This document shows positions 6,799-14,350 of a DNA stretch of 64,000 nt, in pieces. Numbering within the stretch: the stretch's first letter is position 1; each line of letters begins with the position of its first letter. The notes under the pieces are model-generated. The model was given only the letters and a program-made list of their open reading frames with translations. It ran no database searches and was not told the origin of the DNA. The translations under genes and the position numbers were made by a program. Origin of the DNA: an uncultured Eubacteriales bacterium (lineage in GTDB: Bacteria > Bacillota > Clostridia > Christensenellales > CAG-138); contig CADCJW010000005.1 of NCBI GenBank assembly GCA_902801845.1, positions 62,001 to 126,000 of the forward strand, given 5' to 3'.

Positions 6799-7425
6799 AT
6801 GCTGATCTATATCATTCGCCACGGGGAGACGGACCTGAACGTGAAGGGCGTGCTGCAGGGCTGGATGGACGAACCTTTGAACGAAAGCGGGATGCGTTTG
6901 GCTCGGATCACCGGGGAAAAGATGGGGGGCATCCGGTTCGACGGCTGCTTCTCCAGCCCCCTTCAGCGGGCCGCCGATACCGCTCGGATCGTTTTAGAGG
7001 CCAGCGAAAACGACCTGCCCATCCAATACGACGATCGGCTCAGGGAGATCAGCTTCGGCGTAGCTGAGGGGCGACACCGGTCCACCCTGGGGGAACAGGG
7101 GCGGCGGTTCTTTGAGGAGCCCTTCCGCTACGAGCCCTTTCCCGGCGGGGAGAGCATCCGGCAGGTCTGCGCCCGGACCCAGAGCTTTTTGAAGGAGCTG
7201 CTCCTGCGGGACGATGGGAAGACCTACCTTCTCTCCACCCATGGCTGCGCCCTCCGGGCCATGCTGAACTACCTGTACGAGGACCCCTCCGACTTTTGGC
7301 ACGTGCATGTGCCCTACAATTGCGCCGTGAGCATCGTGGAGGGTCGAAACGGCCGGGGCAGGCTTATAGGGGACGACGTGATCTACTACGACCGATCCCA
7401 GATCGTGGACCGGTACGCCAAATAA
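6799..7425 (+). CDS. histidine phosphatase (phosphoglycerate-mutase superfamily)
   Basis: The 208-residue protein begins MLIYIIRHGETDLNVKGVLQ, the RHG catalytic motif in which the histidine becomes phosphorylated. It later has FSSPLQRAADTARIV, the acid-bearing LREISFGVAEG, and the second catalytic histidine in LLSTHGCALRAMLN. This is the GpmB/CobC-like branch of phosphatases, acting on small phosphorylated metabolites; mutase activity is less likely at this length. The substrate cannot be deduced. It is a single gene between a promoter and a terminator. A cob-type role (alpha-ribazole phosphatase) is possible but no cobalamin genes are adjacent. Confidence 0.85.
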   Translation: MLIYIIRHGETDLNVKGVLQGWMDEPLNESGMRLARITGEKMGGIRFDGCFSSPLQRAADTARIVLEASENDLPIQYDDRLREISFGVAEGRHRSTLGEQGRRFFEEPFRYEPFPGGESIRQVCARTQSFLKELLLRDDGKTYLLSTHGCALRAMLNYLYEDPSDFWHVHVPYNCAVSIVEGRNGRGRLIGDDVIYYDRSQIVDRYAK

Positions 7426-7430
7426 AGGGA

Positions 7431-7455
7431 AAAGGACGGCTGGACCGTCCTTTTT
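7431..7455. terminator. bidirectional intrinsic terminator
   Basis: AAAGGACGG (7431-7439) faces CCGTCCTTTTT (7445-7455) around a 5-base loop, between the converging phosphatase and lipoprotein genes. Confidence 0.8.
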
Positions 7456-7468
7456 CTGTATCGATGCC

Positions 7469-8542
7469 TTATGGGGTGAAGGTGACCAGAGAGTCGTTGT
7501 CCGTACGAAAAATGGGGATTATCTCTGTGGATTCTATACGATAGCCCAGGAATCCTTCTGTCGTTCGAACACGGCAGATGACGATATATGATACCTCGCT
7601 CCAGCCCGCACGGCCATAGATACGAAGCGTTCCATCCGAATCTGCGACTGCCTGCTCCACAACGGCCCAACCGCTATAGTCCGTGGGCGGCAGGGGCACC
7701 TGCCCGGGCTGCAGGTCCGGCCAGCTATCTTCGTCCCAATGGACCAGGTCCCGCACCAGATTGGGACGACCCAGAACGCTTTGAAAAAAGGCGTCCAACT
7801 CCGTCACGCATATAACAGCGGTATCTCCAAATTCATCGTCATACACGCCCTCTCCGGTAAAATAGGACGGCAACGCGTCTCCGTGGAAATAGTATAGGGC
7901 ATCCAGTATACGTGTCTGGCAAAGGCTCTCCCAACCCTCCGGGTCAGTCAGTCGCTCTTTATCCTGTTGAAAATCCTCATACAGCCACCCGATCAACAGC
8001 AGATCAGCGCAGGTCTCCTCCAATTCCTCCGTCAGGACCACGCCCGATTCCGCTGAAACGAGATACCAGGATGCCGCGTTCGGATTGGTGAGATCAAAAC
8101 AAAGGACCATTTCCTTTCCGGTTTTATCCGGAAAATGGATGTCCACAAAAGCTTCGGCCTGATCTTTCCCCGGCTTGACCACGACCTTGGTGACGTTGAG
8201 CTCCGCCTGCCCCTCCACATGAGGTAGTTCCTGATACCAGGCAGTCTCCTGCCCGAACCGTATCTCCTCTATGTAAATGCCCGGAGCCCCGTCACGGCAG
8301 GCCCGATACAGGGTGACCCTCTCCCCCACGTACAGCAGGGCCGCCTCCTTGGGGTCGGGGGCCGGGGTACCGATGGGGTCCGGAATGGACTCCAGGAGCT
8401 CCGCTGGGATGGCGGTGGGATCGGGGGTATAGTTCACATGGACGGGAGGATGGTCCTCCGCTGTGGGTCGAGCCATATCGCCGCTGCAGCCCATGAGCAA
8501 ACACAGGCAGAGCAGGATGCTGAATACTCGTATGGGTCTCAT
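7469..8542 (-). CDS. uncharacterised lipoprotein
   Basis: The 357-residue protein begins with a type II signal peptide: MRPIRVF, a hydrophobic core, and lipobox LMGC with Cys at about residue 19. It should be lipid-anchored on the outer face of the membrane. A Pro-rich linker (PDPTAIPAELLESIPDP) follows. The rest is acidic and rich in beta-prone segments, including YFTGEGVYDDEF and VIDTAVICVTELD-like stretches, but I recognise no family. It is a single gene with a good upstream ribosome site and shares a terminator region with the phosphatase. Confidence 0.7.
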   Translation of the reverse strand: MRPIRVFSILLCLCLLMGCSGDMARPTAEDHPPVHVNYTPDPTAIPAELLESIPDPIGTPAPDPKEAALLYVGERVTLYRACRDGAPGIYIEEIRFGQETAWYQELPHVEGQAELNVTKVVVKPGKDQAEAFVDIHFPDKTGKEMVLCFDLTNPNAASWYLVSAESGVVLTEELEETCADLLLIGWLYEDFQQDKERLTDPEGWESLCQTRILDALYYFHGDALPSYFTGEGVYDDEFGDTAVICVTELDAFFQSVLGRPNLVRDLVHWDEDSWPDLQPGQVPLPPTDYSGWAVVEQAVADSDGTLRIYGRAGWSEVSYIVICRVRTTEGFLGYRIESTEIIPIFRTDNDSLVTFTP

Positions 8543-8625
8543 CGGCTTTTACCTCCTTGCCTATAGCATAGCACGGAGATTCATCCAAAATGCGGACAAA
8601 GAATTAACAATACGAGAGGAGCCGC

Positions 8626-9030
8626 TTATATTAGCAGCTCCACGATGGTATCGAGGTAGATACCGGTGCCGTCGGTGAGGATCAGCGTCCGATTCACCTC
8701 GTCCAGGCGGCGGACCCGGCCGGTTTGGGTCTCGTAACGGCCCCCGCCTTTTTTTTCGTCCGACCGAAAAAAGGTGACGGTGACCTCCGGATGCTCCGAC
8801 AGCCGCGCCCGCAGCAGGGCGAATCGCTCGTCCAGGGCGAGCAGGGCGTCCTCCCCCAGCTCCGGCCTGTCCTCCGTGAGCCGGGCCTCCTCCTCCATCA
8901 GGGCGTCAAGGCCGGTCAAGGCCGAAAAGGGCAGGAACTGGGCCGCCCGCTTCTCCATGGGCATGGGCGGGTGCTTCTTTGACAGAGGCCGGGGCCGGTC
9001 TATGATGTCGTCGTAGCTTGTTGTATCCAT
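8626..9030 (-). CDS. YolD-like small protein, companion of Y-family polymerase
   Basis: The start is placed at the ATG at 9028-9030 (AAGGA six bases upstream). The 134-residue product begins MDTTSYDDIIDRPRPLSKKH and contains RAAQFLPFSALTGLDALMEEEARLT, a central acidic helical region, and a C-terminal beta part (GRYETQTGRVRRLDEVNRTL then LTDGTGIYLDTIVEL). In many Clostridia this YolD-like family sits beside the Y-family polymerase gene, as in the SOS-type YolD/UvrX pairs of Bacillus. Here a flavoprotein gene separates the two. A role in modulating translesion synthesis is inferred from that association only. Confidence 0.6.
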   Translation of the reverse strand: MDTTSYDDIIDRPRPLSKKHPPMPMEKRAAQFLPFSALTGLDALMEEEARLTEDRPELGEDALLALDERFALLRARLSEHPEVTVTFFRSDEKKGGGRYETQTGRVRRLDEVNRTLILTDGTGIYLDTIVELLI

Positions 9031-9059
9031 TTGGATTCCTTCTGTAGTCTCTATCGGGT

Positions 9060-9177
9060 GAAAACACCTCATCCACCGCAAGCGGTCCCCCTTATCCATG
9101 GGCTTCGCCCGACTTCGCTGAAAACGTTCCGCCGGAGCATTTTCCTGGCGCTTAGTCCCCTCAATGGGAAGGCTGTC
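9060..9177. repeat. probable dispersed intergenic repeat
   Basis: This gap has the look of the short interspersed repeats common in gut Clostridia. It has a CCTCATCC-type opening, a perfect ACCGCAAGCGGT mini-hairpin (near 9073-9084), a GGGCTTCGCCC hairpin (near 9100-9110), and a CCCTCAATGGGAAGGC-type end. The word ATGGGCTTCGCCC recurs in inverse orientation near 26563-26575. Copy number elsewhere cannot be seen. Confidence 0.4.
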
Positions 9178-9180
9178 ATA

Positions 9181-9801
9181 TCAGCGGATGAAGTTGGTGC
9201 GGTTCGTGCGCTCCGGCTCGGGCAGGGGCACGCCCGCCTGCCGGCCCGCCTCCTGGCACTTGAGATAGTAGGCCATGTTCCGGGCCAGGTTCCGCATGGT
9301 CTGGAGGCCCTCGGCGTCCTCCGCCGCCTCCCCCGCCCTGGCCCCGTGGACCAGATTCCAATAGGTGGAGCCGATGACGGGCATCTGGGCGATGCCGAAA
9401 TACTTGTTCATCACGTCGAAGCTGGCCGAGGTGCCGCCCCGTCGGGCCACAGCCACCGCCGCCCCGGGCTTGAAGGCGAAGGCACGGCCGCCGCTGTAGA
9501 AGACCCGATCCAGGAAGCTGAGGATGCGGCCGCTGGGATGGGCGTAGTAGACCGGGGTGCCGAAGACGAAGCCGTCCGCCCCCCGGGCCTTGGCCAGAAA
9601 CTCGTTGACCCCATCGTCCTCAAAAACGCAGCCCTTGTCGGTACATCTGTCGCAGCCCATGCAGTCCCGCAGGGGTTTGTTCCCCACATTCACGATCTCA
9701 TAGTCGATCCCCTCTTTTTTCAGCTGTTCGCCGATCTCCTTGAGGGCGATGTAGGTGTTGCCCGTGGGCCGGGCGCTGCCGTTGAGCATCAATACTTTCA
9801 T
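9181..9801 (-). CDS. NADPH-dependent FMN reductase / flavodoxin-fold oxidoreductase
   Basis: The start is taken at 9799-9801, with GGAGG five bases upstream. The 206-residue protein starts MKVLMLNGSARPTGNTYIAL, the phosphate-binding loop for FMN. It has a cysteine-rich CMGCDRCTDKGCVFEDD segment that resembles the iron-sulfur-flavoprotein family, then FGTPVYYAHPSGRILSFLDR and ARRGGTSASFDVMNKYF. It probably binds FMN and transfers electrons to quinone-like, nitro-type or metal substrates. Substrate unknown. It lies between the polymerase and the YolD-like gene and may be co-transcribed with them. Confidence 0.8.
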   Translation of the reverse strand: MKVLMLNGSARPTGNTYIALKEIGEQLKKEGIDYEIVNVGNKPLRDCMGCDRCTDKGCVFEDDGVNEFLAKARGADGFVFGTPVYYAHPSGRILSFLDRVFYSGGRAFAFKPGAAVAVARRGGTSASFDVMNKYFGIAQMPVIGSTYWNLVHGARAGEAAEDAEGLQTMRNLARNMAYYLKCQEAGRQAGVPLPEPERTNRTNFIR

Positions 9802-9826
9802 AGGTTCCTCCCTGTATATATTCATC

Positions 9827-9840
9827 GATAATGCATTATC
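9827..9840. promoter_or_regulatory. perfect 14-bp palindrome upstream of flavoprotein gene
   Basis: GATAATGCATTATC is its own reverse complement, and ATGCATTAT is repeated immediately after it. It sits 26 bases upstream of the flavoprotein start and just after the polymerase stop, where an operator would lie. No cognate regulator is adjacent. Confidence 0.35.
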
Positions 9841-9850
9841 ATGCATTATT

Positions 9851-11344
9851 TCATGCTTTATGTCCGCCGACCTGCTCGTTTCGCTCCTTCGTGGTGGCGC
9901 CTTCCTTCAGATCCATGCCCTTCAGGATGGCGTTGCCGCCGAATTTCTTACGGATATCCAGCACCGCCTGCTGGGCCTGTCGCTCCCGCCGCTGCTTTGC
10001 CTGGCGCACCTGCCGCGCCTGCTCCTGGGCCGTTGGGTCGGCGAACAGGTCCAGCTGCTCGCTCCGGCCGCCGACGGGGCCCGTCCCCGCCTCCGACAGC
10101 CGCCCCGCCCCCACCTGGATGCGGCGCACCGTCAAGCGAGGGTCCGCCACCCGGCGGAAGATATCGTCCATGGCCGTGACGACGGCCTCTGTGGAATCGG
10201 TGGGCTCCCGAAAACGGTGGTTGCCATGGGTGGGCTTGGGCATGGAACGGCCGTAGTGGTCCACCACGATCTCCCCCTCATAGGCGCCCCGGCCCGAAAG
10301 GTTTTCCACATCGTAGCCCACGTAGAGGCTCACCTCCCCCGCCAGCAGGCCCTTGTCGCACAGGTCCAAGGACAGCTTTTCCGCCATCTCCCGTGCCACC
10401 AGCCGTGCCTCCGAAAAGGCGTATGGCCGCATGAGGACCTGGCCGCTGCCCAGGCTCTTCGACTCCGGGGTGTAGCCTTTGATAACCGCAATCGTGCAGG
10501 GTTCGTAGCCCCAGGCGTGGTCGATCAGGAGCTCCGCGTTCACGCCGAAGATCCCATAGAGGGTGTCCTCGCCGTCCAAAGAAAGCCGCGCCAGATCCCC
10601 CATGGTGTAGACGCCCCGGCTCTCCAGCCGCCTGGCCGTGCCCCGGCCCACCCGCCAAAAGTCGGTGATGGGCCGATGGTCCCACAGCTCCCGGCGATAG
10701 CTTTGCTCCGTCAGCTCCGCCACCCGGGCGCCGTGCTCGTTGGGGGCGGCGTGCTTGGCCACGATGTCCATGGCCACCTTAGCTAGATACAGGTTGGTGC
10801 CGATGCCCGCCGTGGCGGTGACCCCCGTCTCCCGCAGCACCTCCTCCATGAGCCGCTCCGTCAGGGCCCGAGGGGTGAGGCCGTAGGTCTTCAGGTATCC
10901 GGTGAGATCGATGAACACCTCGTCGATGGAGTAGATGTGGATGTCCTCCGGGGCCACATACCGTAGATACACCCCGTAGATCTTCCCGCTGTAGGCCATG
11001 TACTTGCGCATCTGGGGCGGCGCGGTGATATAGTCCGCCTGAAGCGAGGCGTCCGCCGCCAGCTCATGGGCGAAGGGGGAGCTGCCCGTCAGCCTGTGGC
11101 CGGGGGCCGCCATCTTCCGCAGGGTGTTCACCCGGCGCATGCCCTCCTCCACCTCGAAGAGCCGGGCCCGGCCGGGGATGCCGTAGGCCTTCAGGGACGG
11201 GGACACGGCGAGACAGATGGTCTTTTCCGTCCGGCTCCGATCCGCCACCACCAGATGGGTGTCCAGGGGGTCCAGCCCCCGCTCCACGCACTCCACGGAG
11301 GCGTAGAAGGACTTCAGATCGATGGCCGCATAGCTTCGCTCCAT
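9851..11344 (-). CDS. Y-family translesion DNA polymerase (UmuC/UvrX-like)
   Basis: The 497-residue protein starts MERSYAAIDLKSFYASVECVERG, the first catalytic aspartate motif (DxxxFYASVE). It continues with the fingers/palm part (SPSLKAYGIPGRARLFEVEEG), the second catalytic motif YSIDEVFIDLTGYL with the SxDE acidic pair, a helix-hairpin-helix thumb (FWRVGRGTARRLESRGVYTMGDLA), and a little-finger domain. It copies across damaged template bases. The ATG at 11342-11344 is chosen because GGAGG is 7 bases away; GTG at 11350 would leave only one base. A basic, Glu/Lys-rich tail of about 30 residues may carry a clamp-binding site. Regulation is likely by DNA damage, but I did not find a clear SOS box. 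Confidence 0.9.
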   Translation of the reverse strand: MERSYAAIDLKSFYASVECVERGLDPLDTHLVVADRSRTEKTICLAVSPSLKAYGIPGRARLFEVEEGMRRVNTLRKMAAPGHRLTGSSPFAHELAADASLQADYITAPPQMRKYMAYSGKIYGVYLRYVAPEDIHIYSIDEVFIDLTGYLKTYGLTPRALTERLMEEVLRETGVTATAGIGTNLYLAKVAMDIVAKHAAPNEHGARVAELTEQSYRRELWDHRPITDFWRVGRGTARRLESRGVYTMGDLARLSLDGEDTLYGIFGVNAELLIDHAWGYEPCTIAVIKGYTPESKSLGSGQVLMRPYAFSEARLVAREMAEKLSLDLCDKGLLAGEVSLYVGYDVENLSGRGAYEGEIVVDHYGRSMPKPTHGNHRFREPTDSTEAVVTAMDDIFRRVADPRLTVRRIQVGAGRLSEAGTGPVGGRSEQLDLFADPTAQEQARQVRQAKQRRERQAQQAVLDIRKKFGGNAILKGMDLKEGATTKERNEQVGGHKA

Positions 11345-11542
11345 ATCCACGCCTCCTTTCCTTTAAGTATACCATACCACATTCTCTCCGCCGGGTACAG
11401 GGAAATATTTGGGCCATCTGTCCGAAAAACCGGCGCAAGTCCTGCCTTGGCTCCCCTTTTCCGGTTGCTTTTTCGCCGCAGGATTGATATACTCATAAAA
11501 ACCCCTTTTCGCCAAATATTTATACAGGAGGGCTCTTCCCCC

Positions 11543-13393
11543 ATGGACAAGATGAAATGGAAGCTGGAGTTCTACGACCGCTTCTGCCGCCACGAACAGG
11601 AGCTCAGCCGTCTCTACCGGGAGCTGTATCACAACGACATGGCCGCCTTCGAACGGTTCACGGACATGCTCTATGAGGCCTACGCCGCCCGGCCCGAAAG
11701 CTTGAAGCTCATGGATCGGGCCAGGGAAGCCCATCCCGACTGGTACAAGGGCCACGATCTGGTGGGCATGCTCATGTACGTGAACGCCTTTGCCGGGACG
11801 CTTCAGGGCGTTCGGGAGAAGCTCGGCTACATCGAGGACTGCGGCGTGAACTACCTGCACCTCATGCCCCTTTTGGAGAGTCCCAAGGGCCGCAGCGACG
11901 GAGGCTACGCCGTCAGCGACTTTCGGAAGGTCCAGCCGGAGCTGGGCACCATGGAGGATCTGGCCGCTCTTGCCGAGGACTGCCACAAGCGGGGCATCGC
12001 CGTCTGTCTCGACTTCGTCATGAACCACACCAGCGAGGACCACGAATGGGCCCGCCGCGCCCGGGCCGGGGAGAAGGAGTATCAGGATCGGTATTTCTTC
12101 TACACGGGCTGGGACATCCCCAACGCTTACGAGCAGACCGTGCCCCAGGTCTTCCCCACCACGGCCCCCGGCAACTTTACCTGGTGCGAGGAGGCGAAAA
12201 AGGTGGTCATGACCACCTTCTACCCCTACCAGTGGGATCTCAACTACGCCAACCCCGCCGTGTTCCAGGACATGACGGACAACATGCTGAACCTGTGCAA
12301 CCATGGGGTGGACGTGATTCGGCTGGACGCGGTGCCCTACATCTGGAAGGCCTTGGGCACCAACTGCCGCAACCTCCCCCAGGTCCACCTTCTGGTGCGG
12401 ATGATGCGGATGGTGTGCGAGATCGTGTGCCCCGGCACCCTGCTCCTGGGTGAAGTGGTCATGGAACCCAGCAAGGTGGTCCCCTACTTCGGCACCGTGG
12501 ATCGGCCCGAGTGCCACATGCTCTACAACGTGACCACCATGGCCACCCTGTGGCACACCGTGGCCACGGGAGACGTGCGGCTCCTCCGGCATCAGATGGG
12601 GCAGGTCTTCTCCCTGCCCCGGGAATACACCTTCCTCAACTATCTCCGGTGTCACGACGACATCGGCTGGGGCCTCGATTATGGGTTCCTGCGCCAGTTC
12701 GGCCAGGAGGAGGTGCCCCACAAGCGGTTCTTGAACGAGTATCTCACCGGCTTCTTCTCCGGCAGCACCGCCCGGGGGGAGCTATATAACGACGATCCCC
12801 GGCTTATGGACGCCCGGCTCTGCGGCACCACCGCCAGCCTCTGCGGCATCGAAGCGGCCCGTCAAAGCGGAAATGAGGAAGCGTTGGAAAAAGCGGTCCG
12901 GTTGGACGAGATGCTCCACGCCTTCATGTTCACCCTGAGCGGGGTGCCCGTCCTCTACAGCGGGGACGAGGTGGGCCGGGAGAACGACTACGGCTATCAT
13001 CGGGACCCCCTGAAGCGGGAGGACAGCCGGTATCTGCACCGGGGGGACATGGACTGGTCTTTGGCCGTCCAACGGACGGACAAAACCACCGTCCCGGGGA
13101 AGCTTTTCCCCGCCATCCGGCGGATGGAAGCGCTGCGGGCCAAGCATGGGGCCTTCGACGACGGGGCGGACACCTGGCTGCTGGACACGGGCAACGACGC
13201 GGTACTGGGCATCGGCCGGTACTACCGGGGGCAGAAGCTCCTTTGCGTGTTCAACTTCTCCCGGGAGAAGCAGACCGCCTGGCTCAAGGAAACGGAGGAG
13301 TATCGGGATCTGATGACCGGCCGCAAGCGGGACGCCGGGGCGGTCGTTCTGCCGGCCGGCGGCTTTGCCTGGCTGCTCCACGAATACAAATAG
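11543..13393 (+). CDS. GH13 amylosucrase-like glucosyltransferase/hydrolase
   Basis: This 616-residue GH13 enzyme carries an N-terminal all-helical domain (about 90 residues) before the barrel, as in amylosucrases. Barrel motifs are DFVMNHTS (region I), DVIRLDAVPYIWK with the nucleophile Asp (region II), LLLGEVV with the acid/base Glu (region III) and LRCHDDIGWG (region IV); HDDIGW is characteristic of the amylosucrase subfamily. It should split sucrose and either transfer glucose to a glucan or hydrolyse it. The ATG at 11543 follows AGGAGG by 11 bases; the longer open frame upstream overlaps the divergent polymerase gene and is not credible. It sits directly before a HAD phosphatase and a sucrose-type PTS gene. 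Confidence 0.85.
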   Translation: MDKMKWKLEFYDRFCRHEQELSRLYRELYHNDMAAFERFTDMLYEAYAARPESLKLMDRAREAHPDWYKGHDLVGMLMYVNAFAGTLQGVREKLGYIEDCGVNYLHLMPLLESPKGRSDGGYAVSDFRKVQPELGTMEDLAALAEDCHKRGIAVCLDFVMNHTSEDHEWARRARAGEKEYQDRYFFYTGWDIPNAYEQTVPQVFPTTAPGNFTWCEEAKKVVMTTFYPYQWDLNYANPAVFQDMTDNMLNLCNHGVDVIRLDAVPYIWKALGTNCRNLPQVHLLVRMMRMVCEIVCPGTLLLGEVVMEPSKVVPYFGTVDRPECHMLYNVTTMATLWHTVATGDVRLLRHQMGQVFSLPREYTFLNYLRCHDDIGWGLDYGFLRQFGQEEVPHKRFLNEYLTGFFSGSTARGELYNDDPRLMDARLCGTTASLCGIEAARQSGNEEALEKAVRLDEMLHAFMFTLSGVPVLYSGDEVGRENDYGYHRDPLKREDSRYLHRGDMDWSLAVQRTDKTTVPGKLFPAIRRMEALRAKHGAFDDGADTWLLDTGNDAVLGIGRYYRGQKLLCVFNFSREKQTAWLKETEEYRDLMTGRKRDAGAVVLPAGGFAWLLHEYK

Positions 13394-13403
13394 GAGGATA
13401 TGT

Positions 13404-14228
13404 ATGGACCGCAAACTGATCTTTTTGGATATCGACGGCACCTTGACCCCCGCAGGCAGCAACGTGCCCCCGGAAAGCGCCCTCACGGCCATCCGCAAAG
13501 CCCAGCAGAACGGACACCTCATCTTCCTCTGCACGGGCCGGAACCCGGGGATGATGGCGCCGGTCCTGGCCTACGGCTTCGACGGAGCCGTGGCGGCGGC
13601 GGGCGGCTACGTGTTCGCCGGGGACCAGGTCCTTTTCGACTGCCCCATGGACGACGAGCAGCTCCAGACGGGGCTTCGGCTCCTGAAGGAGAACGGGGTC
13701 TTCCGCACCATCGAGAGCCGGGACAAAACCTGGGGCGACGAGGATCTGGGAGACTTTTTGGCCAGCGCCGGAGATGGGAACAGCGAGCTGGTCCGCTGGC
13801 GCAAGGCCCTGGCGGAGTCGCTGAACATCCGGCCCATGAAGGAATACGACGGCAGTCCCATCTATAAGATCGTGTTCATGTGCCTGGAGGCGCAGCAGCT
13901 CGAGCCTGCGCGGCAGGCGCTGGAGCAGGATTTCAACTTCGTGGTCCAGGACGTGGCCGCCCACCGCTGTCTCAACGGGGAGCTCATCAACCGCAAGTTC
14001 GACAAGGGCCGGGGCGTGAAGATCATCGCGGACCATTTCGGCGCGGACATGAAGGACACCATCGGGTTCGGGGACAGCATGAACGACCTCGAGATGATCG
14101 AAGCCGTGGGCGTGTCCGTGTGCATGGACAACGCCAGCCCCCTCTTGAAGGCCAAGAGCGACAAGGTTTGCCCCGCCGTGGATCAGGACGGCCTCGCCAT
14201 CGCCTTCCGGGAGCTGGGCTTGATCTAA
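13404..14228 (+). CDS. Cof-type HAD-IIB sugar phosphatase
   Basis: The 274-residue protein starts MDRKLIFLDIDGTLTPAGSN, the HAD motif I (DxDGT, nucleophile Asp). It then has LCTGRNPG (motif II), a C2-type cap domain of about 100 residues, the lysine region INRKFDKGRGVKII, and GFGDSMNDLEMIEAVGVSVCM (motif IV, GDSxND). Family members dephosphorylate sugar phosphates, phospho-sugars or flavin precursors. The start lies 10 bases past the preceding stop with TAGGAGG upstream, so it is co-transcribed with the GH13 gene. Here it plausibly handles sugar phosphates from the neighbouring PTS uptake. Confidence 0.88.
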   Translation: MDRKLIFLDIDGTLTPAGSNVPPESALTAIRKAQQNGHLIFLCTGRNPGMMAPVLAYGFDGAVAAAGGYVFAGDQVLFDCPMDDEQLQTGLRLLKENGVFRTIESRDKTWGDEDLGDFLASAGDGNSELVRWRKALAESLNIRPMKEYDGSPIYKIVFMCLEAQQLEPARQALEQDFNFVVQDVAAHRCLNGELINRKFDKGRGVKIIADHFGADMKDTIGFGDSMNDLEMIEAVGVSVCMDNASPLLKAKSDKVCPAVDQDGLAIAFRELGLI

Positions 14229-14256
14229 AAACCTGTCAAAAGAGAAAAGACATTTG

Positions 14257-14308
14257 TTTACTTTCCCATTTTCCTACGGTATACTGAAATATCAGTCAAG
14301 CTGACTGA
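14257..14308 (+). promoter_or_regulatory. promoter and operator of the PTS genes
   Basis: TTTACT (14257-14262), 17 bases, TATACT (14280-14285). Directly downstream lies the inverted repeat TCAGTC-AAGCT-GACTGA (14292-14308), overlapping the predicted transcription start. A repressor or activator bound here would control the EIIBCA gene. No regulator gene is adjacent. Confidence 0.6.
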
Positions 14309-14350
14309 CAGATCCCCCAACCCAAAATAACAGAATGAAGGGAGACCCAT

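Noticed and set aside
11066..11542. N-terminal extension of the GH13 frame
   Set aside because: It overlaps the divergent polymerase gene and its promoter region; AGGAGG before 11543 and family length mark the true start.
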